Origin: Hungatella_A sp034142505 | GTDB lineage: Bacteria > Bacillota > Clostridia > Lachnospirales > Lachnospiraceae | DNA: 64,000 nt | Direction of reading: 5' to 3' | Assembly: GCA_034142505.1 (NCBI GenBank) | Contig: JAWZDV010000074.1 | Location: forward strand, 1 to 64,000 | In this document: piece after piece, positions 32,548-42,200 of the stretch | Layout: each line of letters begins with the position of its first letter | How positions within the stretch are numbered: the stretch's first letter is position 1 | The notes under the pieces: model-generated | What the model saw: only the letters and a program-made list of their open reading frames with translations | What the model was told of the DNA's origin: nothing | Databases searched by the model: none | Translations under genes and position numbers: made by a program

Positions 32548-34125
32548 ATGATGGAACTGGTGAAAAAGAACATACATATGAATCGGTGGAAGGGGAACGC
32601 ATCAACACAGATTACCCTGGATGATGACTTTATCGTACCGGATACCATGGACGACATGGCACAGGTGATTCTGGATACAGGCGACGTGATCGTGGAATCA
32701 GTGAAAAATCAAGGGGAAAAGGTAGTAGTGAAGGGGAAACTCAATTTCCAGGTCCTGTACCGGAAAGCGGAGGGCGGGCTTCAGGCGCTGGGCGGCAGCA
32801 TCCCCTTTGACGAGACGATCAATGTACCGGGGCTGGATGAGAAGGACTATGTAGGACTGACCTGGGATTTAGAGGATTTAAATGCCGGCATGATCAATTC
32901 CAGAAAGCTGAGTATCAAAGCCATCGTGACTCTGGAGGTCCGTGTGGAGACGCTCTATGATGTGGAGGCTGCCTCGGATATCGATACGGGAGACGCGGAC
33001 GCTGCCGACAGTGTTCAGGTGGAATCCCTGAAACGGGATGTGGATGTAGCTGCCATCGCATGCAGGCGGAAGGACACCTACCGGATAAAAGAGGACATCT
33101 CCCTCTCCGGCAATAAACCCAACATCGACCGGGTACTGTGGAATGAGATGCGTCTTCGCGGTGTCAATACAAGACCTATGGACGGCCAGATTCATGTGGA
33201 CGGCGAACTGACGGTATTTATCATCTACTCCGGCGAAGGCGAGGAGACGCCCATGCAGTGGCTGGAGGAGAGCCTTCCGTTTTCCGGCGAGGTAGAACTG
33301 CCTGAGGCCGTGGAGGAAATGATTCCGGTCATCAACGTGCGCCTGGTACATAAAGACTTGGAAGCCAAGCCTGACTATGACGGAGAAATGCGCGACTTAG
33401 AGGTAGATGCTGTTCTGGAACTGGATATGAAGCTTTACGAGGAAGAGAACATGGAGCTGCTAAGCGACATGTATTCCACCAACCGGGAGCTGGTGCTTCA
33501 GACAGGAGAGGTCTGCTTTGACAAGCTGTTAACCCATAATGTGGGAAAATGCAAGGTTTCCGAGAAAGTCAATATCAGAAATGCCGACCGCATTCTCCAG
33601 ATCTGCCACAACGAGGGCAATGTCAAGATCGACGAGGTGGAAGTGAAGGATGACGGTCTCCATATTGACGGTGTTCTGGAAGTAAAGCTTCTATATTTAA
33701 CGGCTGACGACGCGGAGCCGGTTCGCTCGTCCACGGAGGTGGTTCCCTTCCATTATATAGCAGAGGCTCCTGGTATCAACGAGGACAGCGTGTACCAGAT
33801 GAATACCGGTTTAGAGCAGCTGACGGCCGTGATGATGGGAAGCGACACCATCGAGGTCAAAGCCGTAATAACCCTGGATATTCTGGTGCTGCAGCCTGTC
33901 TGCGAACCGGTGATCACCAATGTGAACGTGGAGCCCATGGATATGCAGAAGCTTCAGGAACTCCCCGGTATTGTTGGTTATATTGTGCAGCCCGGAGATT
34001 CCCTGTGGAAAATCGCCAAGAAATTTCACACAACCGTGGATAACATCATGACGGCCAACGGCCTGACCGACAGCAATATCCGTCCTGGTGAGAGGTTGAT
34101 TTTGGTGAAGGAAATCGCCAGATAA
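32548..34125 (+). CDS. sipL: SipL-like spore coat morphogenesis protein (SPOCS repeats plus LysM)
   Basis: A 525-residue protein with repeated SPOCS (DUF3794) domains over most of its length (for example VVKGKLNFQVLYR, HVDGELTVFIIYSGEGEE and HIDGVLEVKLLYL) and a C-terminal LysM domain (YIVQPGDSLWKIAKKF, then IMTANGLTDSNIRPGERLIL). This layout and length match SipL of Clostridioides difficile, which binds SpoIVA and is needed to attach the spore coat. It would act in the mother cell on the forespore surface. ATG 32548 and ATG 32551 are adjacent. There is no free ribosome site: the T tract of the previous terminator serves as spacer. Confidence 0.88.
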   Translation: MMELVKKNIHMNRWKGNASTQITLDDDFIVPDTMDDMAQVILDTGDVIVESVKNQGEKVVVKGKLNFQVLYRKAEGGLQALGGSIPFDETINVPGLDEKDYVGLTWDLEDLNAGMINSRKLSIKAIVTLEVRVETLYDVEAASDIDTGDADAADSVQVESLKRDVDVAAIACRRKDTYRIKEDISLSGNKPNIDRVLWNEMRLRGVNTRPMDGQIHVDGELTVFIIYSGEGEETPMQWLEESLPFSGEVELPEAVEEMIPVINVRLVHKDLEAKPDYDGEMRDLEVDAVLELDMKLYEEENMELLSDMYSTNRELVLQTGEVCFDKLLTHNVGKCKVSEKVNIRNADRILQICHNEGNVKIDEVEVKDDGLHIDGVLEVKLLYLTADDAEPVRSSTEVVPFHYIAEAPGINEDSVYQMNTGLEQLTAVMMGSDTIEVKAVITLDILVLQPVCEPVITNVNVEPMDMQKLQELPGIVGYIVQPGDSLWKIAKKFHTTVDNIMTANGLTDSNIRPGERLILVKEIAR

Positions 34126-34417
34126 GCACTTTACGGACAGGAGAAAACGTCCTATAATCAAAAGAAGAAAGATTAGAAAGTACAAAAGATTTTTTAGTAT
34201 GATTTTTTCAAATCAGGATAACATACATTAAAGAGCAATGTTGGATGCACAGAAAAACGCATTTGCGATATAATAGAGTATAGGGTTTATGAATTTAGGA
34301 ATCGCCAGTACCGTATCCGCATCCAGCTGGTGCTTTAGATAGATTCAGGGAAACCTGGGACGGTGATAATGTATTGCAAGCATTATTGCCGTTTACATAG
34401 AAGGCAGAGGATAAGAG

Positions 34418-34693
34418 ATGAATTACACCTATATACTGCGCTGCGCGGACGGAAGTCTGTACTGCGGCTGGACAAACCATCTGGACAAGCGTATCGAAGC
34501 CCACAATTCAGGCAAAGGCGCCAAGTACACGAAAGGCCGCCGTCCCGTAGCTCTGGCCTACTGTGAGGAGTTTGCCACTAAGGAAGAGGCTCTGAAACGG
34601 GAGGCCTCGATCAAAAAAATGAGCAGACAGCAAAAACAGAAATTGATTGACTGTTATCCAGAGACGGGTTATAATGGAATTAGGGAGATGTAA
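34418..34693 (+). CDS. GIY-YIG nuclease-domain protein
   Basis: A 91-residue single-domain protein of the small GIY-YIG (UPF0213/YhbQ) group. It begins MNYTYILRCADGSLYCGWTN, in which the first motif is degenerate (YIL and YCG), and has the helix with DKRIEAHNSG and the catalytic Glu region KEEALKREASIKKM. These small proteins are thought to be stand-alone nucleases of unknown target. The gene starts behind AGAGGATAAGAG. Upstream (34126-34417) I see no gene, only a -10-like TATAAT at about 34270. Confidence 0.88.
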   Translation: MNYTYILRCADGSLYCGWTNHLDKRIEAHNSGKGAKYTKGRRPVALAYCEEFATKEEALKREASIKKMSRQQKQKLIDCYPETGYNGIREM

Positions 34694-34734
34694 CACTTGG
34701 AGAGCTGCGCTTTTATAGAAAGCGAGGCTGTGTT

Positions 34735-35286
34735 ATGGGAGAGGCGTTACGTGAGATGAGTACAATTGAGGATCTTTTCAATTTGGATCTGCCGGAAGGC
34801 ATGAGAGCGGAATTGATTGACGGTGAGTTTTATATGGTTGGCGCGCCAACACGCAGACACCAGAAGATCGTAGGGGCTGTATTTAACGCAATATACAATC
34901 ATATTACGGAACACAACGGAGCGTGCGAGGTATACGTATCCCCGCTGGGAGTCCGTCTCTTTGAGGATGACCGCACCTATGTGGAACCGGATATCAGTGT
35001 GATCTGTGACCTGGACAAGCTAAACGAGGAGGGTTGCAATGGCGCCCCCGAACTTGTGGTTGAGGTGACATCACCGGGTACAAGAAGCAGGGACTGTCTG
35101 CTAAAGCTGATGAAGTACAAGTCTGCCGGCGTGAAGGAATATTGGTTGATTGATCCGGAGCGGGATATTCTTGATGTCTATTATTTTGAGACGGAACAGA
35201 CAGAACGTTTCACTTTTAAAGATCAGGTCCCTTCAACCGTCTGCGACGGACTGGTTGTAGATTTTGCAATGATGAACCTTGATTAG
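34735..35286 (+). CDS. Uma2-family putative restriction-type endonuclease (DUF820)
   Basis: A 183-residue protein of the Uma2/DUF820 family, which has a PD-(D/E)XK nuclease fold. Residues EGMRAELIDGEFYMVGAPT, then VYVSPLGVRLFEDDRTYVEP and DISVICD carry the acidic residues, and ELVVEVTSPGTRSRDCLLKL contains the ExK-type motif with K following. YWLIDPERDILDVYYFE closes the fold. Such genes are common, often in several copies, and their biological role is not settled. The nearest ribosome-site-like sequence is GCGAGG before ATG 34735; ATG 34756 is an alternative. Confidence 0.87.
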   Translation: MGEALREMSTIEDLFNLDLPEGMRAELIDGEFYMVGAPTRRHQKIVGAVFNAIYNHITEHNGACEVYVSPLGVRLFEDDRTYVEPDISVICDLDKLNEEGCNGAPELVVEVTSPGTRSRDCLLKLMKYKSAGVKEYWLIDPERDILDVYYFETEQTERFTFKDQVPSTVCDGLVVDFAMMNLD

Positions 35287-35333
35287 GACGAAGCACAATA
35301 AAATTGAAGCACGATAAAGACTGTAATAACGAT

Positions 35334-35369
35334 AAAAAAGCTGGATTTGTACACGAATCCGGCTTTTTT
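35334..35369. terminator. Terminator after the Uma2-family gene
   Basis: A long stem (AAAAAAGCTGGATTT at 35334-35348 with GAATCCGGCTTTTTT at 35355-35369, two G-T pairs) around a 6-nt loop. The A and T tracts make it able to work in both directions. Confidence 0.85.
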
Positions 35370-35401
35370 ATTGTTCCTATGTATCATCCATTTTTATTTG
35401 C

Positions 35402-35430
35402 TTGTATTTTCCCGCCGGTGAGTTTATAAT
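35402..35430 (+). promoter_or_regulatory. Sigma-A promoter of ispE
   Basis: TTGTAT (35402-35407) and TATAAT (35425-35430) are separated by exactly 17 bp. The leader to ispE is about 60 nt. A weaker overlapping candidate (TTGTAT then TACAAT) follows within the next 40 bp. Confidence 0.65.
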
Positions 35431-35437
35431 AAATATA

Positions 35438-35447
35438 TTGTATACAA
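35438..35447. promoter_or_regulatory. Candidate GntR/FCD operator
   Basis: TTGTATACAA is a perfect 10-bp palindrome that begins just after the expected start of transcription of ispE. It fits the short palindromes bound by FadR-type GntR regulators, and such a regulator is encoded two genes downstream position-wise (36415). Binding here would block the operon. Confidence 0.5.
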
Positions 35448-35496
35448 AAAAATACATTAGTACAATCGGAAGTCAGGAAAGTTAAGGAGCAGTATT

Positions 35497-36384
35497 ATGA
35501 TAAAACACCTGGGCTTAAAGGCTTATGGCAAGATTAATCTGGGGCTTGATGTCCTTCGAAAACGGGAGGACGGCTACCATGAGGTACGGATGATCATGCA
35601 GACTGTGGGACTGTATGACAGAATCGACATCATTTACCGGGACGAGCCTGGGATTGGGGTTGAGACAAACCTTTATTATCTTCCCAACAATGAGAATAAT
35701 CTGGTCTACAAAGCGGCAGACCTGTTACTCAAAGAATTTCAAATCCCCCATGGGGTTCACATTAAATTAAAAAAATTCATACCGGTGGCAGCCGGGATGG
35801 CCGGTGGCAGCAGTGACGCGGCCGCAGTGCTTTTTGGCGTCAACAAGATGTTCGGCCTGGGATTAAGCCAGGAGGAACTGATGGTGAGAGGCGTGAAAAT
35901 CGGCGCGGATGTGCCGTACTGTGTCATGCGGGGAACCGCGCTTGCGGAGGGAATCGGTGAGGTGCTGACACCGCTTCCTCCTATGCCCCAGTGCCAGGTC
36001 CTGATTGCCAAACCCGGCATCAGCGTCTCCACCAAATTTGTCTATGACAATCTTCACGCCAACCATTTACGCCCGGAGCAGCATCCCGATATTGACGGCA
36101 TGATCGAGGCCATCAAGGGGCGGGACGTCCCGCTTTTGGCATCCCGGTTTGGAAATGTGCTGGAGACGGTTACGGTGAAGGAATATCCGGTGATTGAGCA
36201 GATCAAGGACGTGATGAAGGAATACGGTGCGGTGGGCGCCATGATGAGCGGCAGCGGTCCAACGGTGTTTGGCCTTTTCACCAGTCCCAGAGCGGCCCAG
36301 GAGGCCCATGAGGTACTCCGCTACGGCGAATACCAGCATCTGGCAAAGCAGGTATATCTGACAAACTTTTACAACAATAAATAA
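35497..36384 (+). CDS. ispE: 4-diphosphocytidyl-2-C-methyl-D-erythritol kinase
   Basis: A 295-residue GHMP kinase of the MEP isoprenoid pathway. It phosphorylates CDP-methylerythritol at the 2-hydroxyl with ATP. It begins KAYGKINLGLDVLRKREDGY, with the substrate Lys/Asn, has the ATP loop VAAGMAGGSSDAAAVLFGVN, and the third motif MMSGSGPTVFGLF. Start at ATG 35497 behind AAGGAGCAGTATT. It is followed 30 bp later by a GntR regulator gene, and both are probably one operon. The pathway partner IspD is not identified in this window; the TarI-like gene at 9500-10210 is unlikely to replace it. Confidence 0.95.
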   Translation: MIKHLGLKAYGKINLGLDVLRKREDGYHEVRMIMQTVGLYDRIDIIYRDEPGIGVETNLYYLPNNENNLVYKAADLLLKEFQIPHGVHIKLKKFIPVAAGMAGGSSDAAAVLFGVNKMFGLGLSQEELMVRGVKIGADVPYCVMRGTALAEGIGEVLTPLPPMPQCQVLIAKPGISVSTKFVYDNLHANHLRPEQHPDIDGMIEAIKGRDVPLLASRFGNVLETVTVKEYPVIEQIKDVMKEYGAVGAMMSGSGPTVFGLFTSPRAAQEAHEVLRYGEYQHLAKQVYLTNFYNNK

Positions 36385-36414
36385 CGAAAAAACATAAGCA
36401 TAAGGAGGCATCTG

Positions 36415-37089
36415 ATGGAGCATGATTTAAAAGTAAATATGAACGAATACCTGCCTCTCCGGGATGTGGTATTTAATACATTGAGACAGGCGATTTTAAA
36501 GGGCGAGTTAGCGCCGGGCGAGCGGCTGATGGAGATCCAGCTGGCGGAGCGGCTGGGGGTGAGCCGCACACCGATCCGTGAGGCGATCCGCAAGCTGGAG
36601 CTGGAGGGACTGGTACTGATGATCCCCAGAAAGGGCGCGGAGGTAGCCAAGATCTCCGAGAAAAGCCTGCGGGATGTGCTGGAGGTCCGCCGGTCCTTAG
36701 AGGAGTTAGCCATCGAGCTGGCCTGCCAGAGGATGACGGAGGAAGAGGTAAAACAATTGGAGGAAGCCCAGGTATCCTTTCGGGAAGCGGTGAACAAGGG
36801 CGACGCCATGGCCATAGCGGAGAGCGACGAGGCTTACCACGATATCATCTATTATGGCACCGGCAACGCAAGGCTGGTACAGATTCTCAACAACTTAAGG
36901 GAGCAGATGTACCGCTACCGTCTGGAATACATCAAGGATGCGGACAAACGCCAGGTCCTGTTGATCGAGCATGAGAAGATATTAAAAGCCATCAAGGGCC
37001 GCCATGTGGCCGAGGCCAAGGAAGCTATGAGAGAGCATATCGACAACCAGGAGATCACCGTGTCCCGCAACATAAAGGAGAAAGAATAA
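36415..37089 (+). CDS. GntR-family transcriptional regulator (FCD domain)
   Basis: A 224-residue FadR-subfamily regulator. The N-terminal winged helix-turn-helix covers about residues 12-78 (LRQAILKGELAPGERLMEIQ, then LGVSRTPIREAIRKLE). The C-terminal all-helical FCD ligand domain has the metal-binding residues in ESDEAYHDIIYYG and EHEKILKAIKGRH, ending MREHIDNQ. Ligands of this group are small carboxylic acids. Start at ATG 36415 behind AAGGAGGCATCTG. It probably controls its own operon through the TTGTATACAA palindrome at 35438-35447. Confidence 0.9.
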   Translation: MEHDLKVNMNEYLPLRDVVFNTLRQAILKGELAPGERLMEIQLAERLGVSRTPIREAIRKLELEGLVLMIPRKGAEVAKISEKSLRDVLEVRRSLEELAIELACQRMTEEEVKQLEEAQVSFREAVNKGDAMAIAESDEAYHDIIYYGTGNARLVQILNNLREQMYRYRLEYIKDADKRQVLLIEHEKILKAIKGRHVAEAKEAMREHIDNQEITVSRNIKEKE

Positions 37090-37091
37090 CC

Positions 37092-37286
37092 ATGACATTC
37101 AAAGAACGTTATTTAGCCGGTGAGATCGAATTTGAGGAGATTGACCGGTACGTGAGCCAGTGGAACAACAGCGACGATGAGAGAAGGCTGGCTCAGTTTT
37201 TAGGGCTTAATGCGGACGAGGAAGATGCCTGGATCGACGACAGCGACGAGGCATTAAAAGAACTGCTGGACAAACAGAAGACATAG
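37092..37286 (+). CDS. Small acidic protein of unknown function
   Basis: A 64-residue acidic, soluble protein starting 2 nt behind the GntR stop codon with AAGGAGAAAGAAT as ribosome site inside the previous gene. It contains GEIEFEEIDRYVSQWNNSDD and ADEEDAWIDDSDEALKELL. I do not recognise a family with a known role; similar short acidic proteins occur in related Clostridia. Co-transcription with the regulator is clear from the spacing. Confidence 0.7.
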   Translation: MTFKERYLAGEIEFEEIDRYVSQWNNSDDERRLAQFLGLNADEEDAWIDDSDEALKELLDKQKT

Positions 37287-37346
37287 GGGTATCATAGACA
37301 GTACGTGAATGAAGTATAAACAATTATAAAATATTTATAACCTGCA

Positions 37347-37375
37347 TTGACAAGGTGACAAGGTGTCATTATAAT
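37347..37375 (+). promoter_or_regulatory. Consensus sigma-A promoter of the TetR/efflux operon
   Basis: TTGACA (37347-37352) and TATAAT (37370-37375) with a 17-bp spacer: a perfect vegetative promoter. It needs tight repression, which the two operators overlapping it could provide. Confidence 0.85.
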
Positions 37376-37390
37376 GATGACATGTTGTCA
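37356..37390. promoter_or_regulatory. Paired TetR operators
   Basis: Two copies of the palindrome TGACA-N3-TGTCA: 37356-37368 (in the promoter spacer) and 37378-37390 (just after the -10 box). Their centres are 22 bp apart, about two helical turns, so two dimers could sit on the same face of the DNA. The adjacent TetR gene is the natural candidate. Confidence 0.7.
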
Positions 37391-37466
37391 CTTTTTTGTA
37401 TCTATGGGGAATCTTTCCAAATTTTTGACATACAATAAGCGACGGGAGAAGAAAGGAGTTGATAAA

Positions 37467-38072
37467 ATGCCCACAGAACGGTTTTATCGTCTGCCGGAGG
37501 AAAAGAAGAAGGCAATCCGTGATGCGGCCATCAAAGAGTTTATCAGAGTACCTTATGAAAAAGCGTCTATTAATAAGATGATACAGAGTGCCGATATCTC
37601 CAGAGGAAGTTTTTATACATATTTTGAAGACAAAGGGGATGTTCTGTCGTTTATATTACAGGACGCCAGAGACAAGGGAAAAGAACTGGCTATCGAAATC
37701 CTCGAGAACAATCATGGAGATATCTGGAACCTGCTTCAGGAAATGCTGCATCATGGGCTTAAGTACTGTACGAACCATGACGTATACCAGCTGTTTCGCA
37801 ATATCGCAACCTACCCGGAGGTAGAGCAGATCATCCGGGAACAGTGTGAGGAAGATAACGGAATGGGAGCCTGGGTGAAAGAGTATGTGGACACCTCAAA
37901 TCTTCGGGACCAGTCGGAAGAGGGAGTGAATGATATCCTGGTGATCGGCTGTGCCATCCTGGGAGAAGCAGTCGGGTCCTTTTATAAGAACGGGACCAGT
38001 ATGGATGAGGTAAAGGAGACGTTTACAAGACGCCTGGAATTATTACGGCTTGGCGCCTGCAGACGCGAATAA
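37467..38072 (+). CDS. TetR/AcrR-family transcriptional repressor
   Basis: A 201-residue regulator. The N-terminal helix-turn-helix covers about residues 12-55 (IRDAAIKEFIRVPYEKASIN, then ISRGSFYTYFEDKGDVL). The C-terminal helices form the ligand domain. ATG 37467 follows AAAGGAGTTGATAAA; an in-frame ATG at 37374 is rejected because it lies inside the promoter. It begins an operon with a membrane-fusion protein, an RND pump and two TolC-like proteins, so it probably senses the exported compound and represses the operon through the paired operators upstream. Confidence 0.9.
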   Translation: MPTERFYRLPEEKKKAIRDAAIKEFIRVPYEKASINKMIQSADISRGSFYTYFEDKGDVLSFILQDARDKGKELAIEILENNHGDIWNLLQEMLHHGLKYCTNHDVYQLFRNIATYPEVEQIIREQCEEDNGMGAWVKEYVDTSNLRDQSEEGVNDILVIGCAILGEAVGSFYKNGTSMDEVKETFTRRLELLRLGACRRE

Positions 38073-38110
38073 ATAAAGAAGCATGATTTGATAAAGAGGA
38101 GAAAAAAGAA

Positions 38111-39250
38111 ATGAGAAATAGTGCAAAGATCGCAATAGGAGCAGTGGTAGTAGTGGCGCTGGGAGCGCTGGTACTTCCACGGTTCTTAAAACCTAAGGAA
38201 CAGTCGGAGGCGGTGGCGCCGCCGGTTGTGAGAGTAGAACATCCGGTGACAGGAACCATTGAACTGTCCACAGGACTGATCGGAAAGGTGGAGCCGTCGG
38301 ATTTGGTTTATATTATCCCGAAGGTGGGCGGCGAGGTTACCGAGGTGTTGGTAAAACCAGGCGATGTTGTGACGGAAGGCCAGCTGATCTGTAAGATCGA
38401 CACCAAGCAGGTTGACAGCGCAAAGCTGAATTTAGACGCGGCGGAGATCGCGTTAAACGATGCCAGAACCAATCTTGCCAGAATGCAGGTGCTGTATCAG
38501 AGCGGAGATATTTCCGCACAGGCTTTTGAACAGGTACAGTCCGGCGCAAAGTCGGCCCAGATCCAGTATGACGGCGCCAAACTGGCATACGATCTGCAGC
38601 TGGAGAACAGCGAGATCACCGCACCGATTGCCGGCGTGGTGGAGAGTGTCGATATGAATGTCCATGATCTGGTATCTCAGCAGAATTTGATCTGCGTGAT
38701 TTCCGGTGAAGGCAGCAAGGCCATCTCCTTTTCCGTGACAGAGCGGGTGGCGGAAGGGTTACAGGAAGGCGATGAGATCCGTGTGGAGAAAAACGGCAGC
38801 GACTACCAGGGAAGCATCACCGAAGTCAGCAGCATGGTAGACGCGGCCACAGGGCTTTTCAAGGTGAAGGCTTCCGTGGCGGATGGGGATGCCCTGGCGA
38901 CAGGAACCTCCGTCAAGCTGTATGTGATCTCCGAGAAGGAAGAGAATGCCATGACGCTGCCGATCGACGCCATTTACTATGAGGGCGGAGACGCGTTTGT
39001 CTATACCTATGACAGGGGAATTGTACATAAAGTGCCGGTTACAACAGGTATCAGCGATGCAGAGAATATCCAGGTACTTACCGGTCTGACCATGGAAGAC
39101 CAGGTGATCACGACCTGGAGTCCGGAGCTTTACGAGGGCGCGCCGGCAGACCTGGCAAAGGATCAGATGCCGGCCGGTGAGAAGACATCGGAAGCAGCAG
39201 ATGCGGCAGAGACAACAGAAGAACCGGCAACTGAAGTTCAGGCACAGTAG
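38111..39250 (+). CDS. Efflux RND transporter adaptor subunit (HlyD/membrane-fusion family)
   Basis: A 379-residue membrane-fusion protein. Residues about 5-23 form an N-terminal membrane anchor (IAIGAVVVVALGALVLPRFL). A lipoyl-type half motif (VTEVLVKPGDVVTEGQLICK) is followed by a coiled-coil hairpin (about residues 100-165), the second lipoyl half (ENSEITAPIAGVVESVDMNV) and beta-barrel and membrane-proximal domains. A Thr/Glu/Ala-rich tail ends the protein. It would connect the RND permease to an outer component. Start at ATG 38111 behind AAAGAGGAGAAAAAAGAA. Confidence 0.9.
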   Translation: MRNSAKIAIGAVVVVALGALVLPRFLKPKEQSEAVAPPVVRVEHPVTGTIELSTGLIGKVEPSDLVYIIPKVGGEVTEVLVKPGDVVTEGQLICKIDTKQVDSAKLNLDAAEIALNDARTNLARMQVLYQSGDISAQAFEQVQSGAKSAQIQYDGAKLAYDLQLENSEITAPIAGVVESVDMNVHDLVSQQNLICVISGEGSKAISFSVTERVAEGLQEGDEIRVEKNGSDYQGSITEVSSMVDAATGLFKVKASVADGDALATGTSVKLYVISEKEENAMTLPIDAIYYEGGDAFVYTYDRGIVHKVPVTTGISDAENIQVLTGLTMEDQVITTWSPELYEGAPADLAKDQMPAGEKTSEAADAAETTEEPATEVQAQ

Positions 39251-39263
39251 AGGAGGCGGCAGC

Positions 39264-42200
39264 ATGAGTTTAACGAAGTACGTCCTCAAACGGCCAGTCA
39301 CCACGGTACTGGCGATCCTGTGTCTGGTGGTGTTCGGCCTTTCCTCCATCACCTCCTCCAAGCTGGAGCTGATTCCGGAGATGAACATGCCGATGATGCT
39401 TGTGAGCACCGTCTACCCAGGCGCAAGCCCGGATGATATCAATGAGCTGGTGACCGGCCCCATCGAGGATCAGGTTGGCATCTTAAATGGAATTAAAAGC
39501 ACTACCTCCATGTCCAGTGAAAATGTATCCATCGTCCTTCTGGAATATGAGTACGGCACCGATATGGATAAGGCATACACCGATTTAAAGAAAAAAATGG
39601 ACAGTGTCCAGTCGGAACTGCCCGATGATGCCCAGACTCCCAGCATTATGGAGATGGACATCAACAGCCAGGCCAGCATCTATCTGGCGGTCAACAATGA
39701 CGCCCAGGAAAACCTCTACAACTACGTGGACAACGAGATTGTACCGGAATTTGAGAAACTGAGCAACGTAGCCAGCGTGGATATGAGCGGCGGTCAGGCG
39801 CAGTATGTAAGAATAGAACTGCTTTCTGATCAATTAAATCAGTATCATTTGAACATGAATTCCATAGTATCCGCCATATCCAGTGGAAGCTTCTCCTACC
39901 CGGTAGGCAATACGATGGTGGGCAGCCAGGATCTTTCCGTTACCTCCGGTGTTGATTATGACACGGTGGAGAAGTTAAAATCCATCCCGATTACAGTGGG
40001 AAGCGGCGATATTATTTATCTGGAGGATGTGGCCAATATCTATGAGGCGCTGGAGGATCAAAGCAGTATCGGCCGTTACAACGGCAAGGATACCATTTCT
40101 CTGGGAATCAAGAAACAGCAGAGCAGCAGTGATATGGAAGTGGCCAAATCCGTCAAACGGGTGGTGGAGAAGCTGAAAGCGGCAGATCCGGATTTGGATA
40201 TCGTTGTTGTCAGCGACAACAGTGAGATGATCCAGTCCTCCTTAAAGACGGTGGTACAGACCATGGTGGCGGCCATCATCATTTCCATGATTGTGATCTT
40301 TTTATTCTTTGGAGACTTTAAGGCGTCTATGATCGTGGGAAGTTCCATTCCGGTATCCATCATGACGGCGTTGATTGCTATGAATGTCATGGGATTTTCC
40401 TTAAATGTCATCACGCTGAGCTCCCTGGTGCTGGGTGTCGGAATGATGGTAGATAACTCCATCGTTGTGCTGGAGAGCTGCTTTAGGTCCACCAAGGGCG
40501 TTGGATTCCGGGAATATACAACAGCTGCCCTGGAGGGCAGCGGAATCGTGCTCCAGTCCATCATCGGTTCTACGATTACCACCTGCGTGGTATTCCTGCC
40601 GATGGCATTCCTGGAAGGAATGGTTGGGCAGATGTTTAAACCTCTCGGCTTTACCATTGTATTCTGTATGCTGGCATCTCTGATCTCCGCAATGACGGTG
40701 GTTCCGCTGTGTTATACCATGTACCGGCCGAAGGAGAGGGAGCAGGCTCCGTTATCCAAGGCGGTGGAACTGATGCAGAACGGCTACCGGAAGCTGATGG
40801 TGAAGATTCTGCCAAAGAAAAAAACGGTTATGTTTACCTCCATTGCCCTGCTGGCCTTGTCTTTCCTGATGGCATCCCAGCTGCGCTCGGAGTTGATCCC
40901 GGCCAATGATGAGGGGACCATCTCCGTAAGCATTGAGACGAGACCGGGACTTTCCCTGGAGGAAGTGAACGGGGTGCTGGAGCAGGCGGAAGCGATTGTG
41001 ACGGCGGACCCCAATATGAAGTCCTACATGTTGTCCTACGGCGGCAGCGGACTTAGTATGGGCGGTTCCGGAGCCAGCCTGACGGTATACTTAAAGAAAG
41101 ACCGGACCATGGAGACAGCTGAGGTGTTAAAATCCTGGAAGCCGTCCATGAACGCGATTCCCAACTGTAACATTACCATGCAGGAGAGCAGCACGGTCAG
41201 CATGATGGTGGGCAATAACGACAGGTTTGAGGTTATTTTACAGAGTACCCAGTACGATGACTTGAAAGCGGTGTCCGATCAGATTGTCAGGGAACTGGTG
41301 GCGCGGGAGGACGTGTCAAAGGTTCATTCCAGTCTGGAAAATGCCGCTCCGCTGGTGAAGATTGATATTGACCCGGTTAAGGCGGCCGCGGAAGGTCTGG
41401 CCCCTGTCCAGGTGGCCGGAACGATCAACATGATGTTGAGCGGCAAGGAAGCCACCACCCTGGATGTGAATGGCCGTGAGGTCAGCGTGATGGTGGAATA
41501 TCCAAAAGGCGAGTATGAAACGCTGAACCAGATTGAGGGCATTGTGCTGATGACCCAGACCGGTTCTTCTGTAGCGCTGACGGATATTGCGGAGGTGGCG
41601 TTCAAGGACAGCCCGCTCAGCATTACCCGCGAGAATAAACAGTATCAGGTGACCATCAACGGCGATTACACCGAATTTGCGGATGTGGACCGGGTGAAAG
41701 CCAAAACCACCCTGATGAATGAGGTGGTGAATGTGAACTTAAAACCGGAGATCTCCGTGGCGCAGAATACCATGGATGAGATGATGGCGGAGGAGTTCGG
41801 CTCCTTATTCCAGGCGATTGCCATAGCGGTGTTCCTGGTATTCGTAGTGATGGCGGCACAGTTTGAGTCGCCGAAGTTCTCCATCATGGTTATGACAACG
41901 ATCCCATTTGCCCTGATCGGTTCCTTCGGATTCCTGTTCCTGACGGATGTAAGTATCAGTATGCCGTCCCTGCTGGGATTCCTGATGTTAGTCGGTACGG
42001 TGGTGAATAACGGTATTCTGTATGTGGATACGGTGAACCAGTACAGGCGGAATATGGATATGCAGACTGCGCTGATTGAGGCGGGCGCCACAAGACTTCG
42101 TCCGATTCTGATGACTACGCTGACAACGATTGTGGCAATGATCCCAATGTGCCTGGCGCTGGGGGACAGTGGAGAGATCATGCAGGGTCTTGCACTGGTG

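Noticed and set aside
34363..34566. Alternative frame over the GIY-YIG gene
   Set aside because: Shadow frame; the GIY-YIG frame at 34418-34693 carries the family motifs.
37374..37466. Upstream start of the TetR protein
   Set aside because: The codon lies within the -10 box and operators of its own promoter.
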